A stretch of 36,750 bases of DNA from contig JAITIP010000006.1 of NCBI GenBank assembly GCA_031279415.1, positions 1 to 36,750 on the forward strand, read 5' to 3'. This DNA is from Candidatus Endomicrobium procryptotermitis. GTDB lineage: Bacteria > Elusimicrobiota > Endomicrobiia > Endomicrobiales > Endomicrobiaceae. A program made the translations under genes and the position numbers. The notes beneath the pieces are model-generated. The model had not been told where the DNA came from and did no database searches. It was given only the letters and a program-made list of their open reading frames with translations. Numbering within the stretch: the first letter of the stretch is position 1; every line of letters begins with the position of its first letter. Shown here in pieces: positions 35,148-36,750 of the stretch.

Positions 35148-36750
35148 ATGTTAATAGAAGAAATAGTAAAAGATTCGAAATACGAACTTACGCAGTTTAA
35201 AACAAAGCAAATAGAAGAGCTTGAAAAGAGTATAGTAGTGAAAGGGGAGAAAAACAAAAGGGAATATTATGTAAATTGTGTTGTGCGCAAAAAAGAGATA
35301 AAAGTTACGGCTGAAGAAGTTGTGAGGCAGTTATATTTGAAGAAGTTAATGGAGGAATACGGATATGATGAACAGCGGTTTGAGATACAAAGTGAAGTGG
35401 TGATGGGCAGCAGCAAGAAGAGGGCGGACATAGTGGTATATGAAAGGGAGCGTCCGACACAAGCCTATATCATAGTAGAATTAAAAAGTCCATTAAATCC
35501 TACGGCAAAAGAAGGGAAAAAGCAGTTAGAGTCGTATTGTAAATTTTCAGGTGCATCGATAGGTGTATGGACGGATGGAAAAGAGATAGAATATTATTAT
35601 AGGGAGCAGGACAAACAATCAAAAACAACTTTTTTAAACAAACTGTCGTATTTGCCGAGGTCAAATCAAACGCTTTCGGAGATACTGAATATACATTATA
35701 CGATAAAGCAGTTGTATATAAATGATAAATTAGAGAAAAAGATGTTAAGTGAGGTAATAGAAGAATTTGAAGATAGAGTGATGGCGAATTCAGGTGAGGA
35801 CAGTTTTGATGAGATATTTAAGGTATTATTTATCAAGTTATATGATGAGTATATGAGTATGGATGATGCATATGAGATGTCTGCGCTGGTACGAAGTGGG
35901 AAAGAGTTGGAAGATATAGAGGATGGAGGGTTTAGAAGGCTTGAATTTAGGGATACAGGTAGTGACAGTGAGACAGGGAAGAGGATAAACAAAATATTTA
36001 AAGAGGCATGCAGGCAATGGAAAGGAATATTTGAAGAAGATGAGAAGATAAAATTGAAGCCGTCGCATTTGCGTTCGTGTGTGTCGTTTTTGCAGGATAT
36101 AAAATTATTTAACAGCAATTTAGAGGTAGTGGATGATGCGTTTGAATATTTATCAATAAAAGCGTCGAAGGGGGAAAAAGGGCAGTATTTCACGCCGAGG
36201 TATGTGATAGATATGTGTGTAAAGATGTTAAATCCGAAAGAGAAAGAGTCGATGATAGACACAGCTGCAGGAAGCTGTGGATTTCCGATGCATACGGTAT
36301 TATATGTATGGGGGAAAATGAAGTCTGGCAAGCCCAACTTATTTACAAATGCTTCACGTACAAAGAGAGAAATAAAGTATGTGAGGGATAAAATTTTTGC
36401 GATAGAATTTGACCCGCGTTCTGTGCGGGTAGCGAGGATGTTAAACATAATAGCAGGTGATGGTCACAGCAATGTATTAAAATTGAACACATTGGATTAT
36501 ACGAGGTGGGGAGAAGATGTGGAGATGGATGAATGGCAAAAGAACTATAGTGAAGGGTATCAGAGATTTATAGAGTATAGGAAGAATAAAAAAGAAAAGG
36601 GGAATAAAGAATTTGAGTTTGATATATTGATGGCAAATCCGCCGTTTGCGGGTGATATAGATGATGAGGTAATACTGGTCAATAGTGTGACAGCCAAAAA
36701 CAGCGGAGGGAAAAAGCAAAGAAAGGTAAGCAGGGATATACTATTTATAG
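35148..36750 (+). CDS. HsdR-type nuclease domain fused to N6-adenine DNA methyltransferase (3' partial)
   Basis: 534 codons are open to the window edge, so the gene is unfinished. GAGGTG lies about 6 nt before the ATG. Residues 55-155 form an HsdR N-terminal type nuclease domain with D94 (KRADIVVY) and E111-x-K113 (IIVELKSP). After a helical stretch come the N6-methyltransferase parts: QYFTPRYVIDMCV, SAM motif D371-TAAGSCGF and catalytic NPPF (497-500). This is the layout of type I M-subunit-like or single-chain restriction-modification enzymes. A specificity subunit or target-recognition domain would lie beyond 36750. Codon use is unlike the neighbours: ATA for nearly all Ile, frequent AGG for Arg. 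That suggests recent transfer. Confidence 0.8.
   Translation, partial: MLIEEIVKDSKYELTQFKTKQIEELEKSIVVKGEKNKREYYVNCVVRKKEIKVTAEEVVRQLYLKKLMEEYGYDEQRFEIQSEVVMGSSKKRADIVVYERERPTQAYIIVELKSPLNPTAKEGKKQLESYCKFSGASIGVWTDGKEIEYYYREQDKQSKTTFLNKLSYLPRSNQTLSEILNIHYTIKQLYINDKLEKKMLSEVIEEFEDRVMANSGEDSFDEIFKVLFIKLYDEYMSMDDAYEMSALVRSGKELEDIEDGGFRRLEFRDTGSDSETGKRINKIFKEACRQWKGIFEEDEKIKLKPSHLRSCVSFLQDIKLFNSNLEVVDDAFEYLSIKASKGEKGQYFTPRYVIDMCVKMLNPKEKESMIDTAAGSCGFPMHTVLYVWGKMKSGKPNLFTNASRTKREIKYVRDKIFAIEFDPRSVRVARMLNIIAGDGHSNVLKLNTLDYTRWGEDVEMDEWQKNYSEGYQRFIEYRKNKKEKGNKEFEFDILMANPPFAGDIDDEVILVNSVTAKNSGGKKQRKVSRDILFI

Noticed and set aside
35696-36448. 250-codon minus-strand open frame opposite the nuclease-methyltransferase gene
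   Set aside because: The + strand frame carries intact nuclease and methylase motifs. The minus frame is Ser/Phe/Ile-rich antisense sequence explained by the purine-rich coding strand.

Overview
The window reads as chromosomal DNA of a Gram-negative, fermentative anaerobe, AT-rich (by eye well under 45% GC). The best guess is Elusimicrobiota, probably an Endomicrobium relative. This is inferred from the gene content (Rex next to a bifurcating [FeFe]-hydrogenase, RND pumps with an outer-membrane channel, a long TPR protein) and from impressions of sequence style; no marker gene was compared. There is no rRNA, CRISPR array, intact insertion sequence or phage module.

Layout. (1) 1-2521: the 3' part of a TPR/coiled-coil protein on the + strand, ending in a terminator-like hairpin. 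(2) 2645-10126: a long, tightly packed minus-strand series. In transcription order it is a YbgC-type thioesterase, tadA, the tmRNA gene ssrA, a DUF2157 membrane protein, a GDYXXLXY protein, an N-acetylmuramoyl-L-alanine amidase, murI, queD, queC and queE. It starts from a near-consensus promoter (TTGACC-N17-TATAAT). (3) 10205-19433: a divergent promoter (TTGACA-N17-TATACT) drives a tripartite efflux set: TolC-like channel, periplasmic adaptor and two different RND pump subunits in tandem. (4) 19434-20001: a gap with no convincing gene. (5) 20002-25047: rex-hydC-hydB-hydA, an NADH/ferredoxin-linked electron-bifurcating [FeFe]-hydrogenase with its redox-sensing repressor. (6) 25129-29942: ruvX, a YacP/NYN RNase-like gene, mltG, a small ECF-like sigma factor with a zinc-finger anti-sigma-like protein, a cysteine desulfurase, a voltage-gated cation channel and a 50-residue membrane protein, closed by a strong terminator. 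(7) 30132-30217: tRNA-Leu(CAA). (8) 30397-32228: a type II restriction-modification pair (ApaLI-like nuclease plus DNA methyltransferase). (9) 32293-32392: a large palindrome between convergent genes. (10) 32575-34834: phosphoglycerate mutase on the minus strand and a beta-barrel outer-membrane protein on the + strand with a terminator. (11) 35148 to the end: an unfinished gene fusing an HsdR-type nuclease domain to an N6-adenine methyltransferase.

How the parts fit. The minus series mixes envelope maintenance (amidase, murI) with tRNA and translation quality functions (tadA, ssrA, queDCE). The Rex-hydrogenase set fits disposal of fermentative reductant as H2. The end of the window is defence-rich, and the last gene has codon use unlike its neighbours, which suggests acquired DNA.

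Most worth checking: a long, non-standard tmRNA tag (8841-9243); a bacterial channel whose filter has the acidic pattern of engineered calcium-selective NavAb (28866-29714); a minimal sigma/anti-sigma pair (27005-27620); a methyltransferase with what looks like a dead nuclease tail (31032-32228); and the nuclease-methyltransferase fusion with a possibly truncated gene beside it (34930-36750). I did not find a clearly new multi-gene system.
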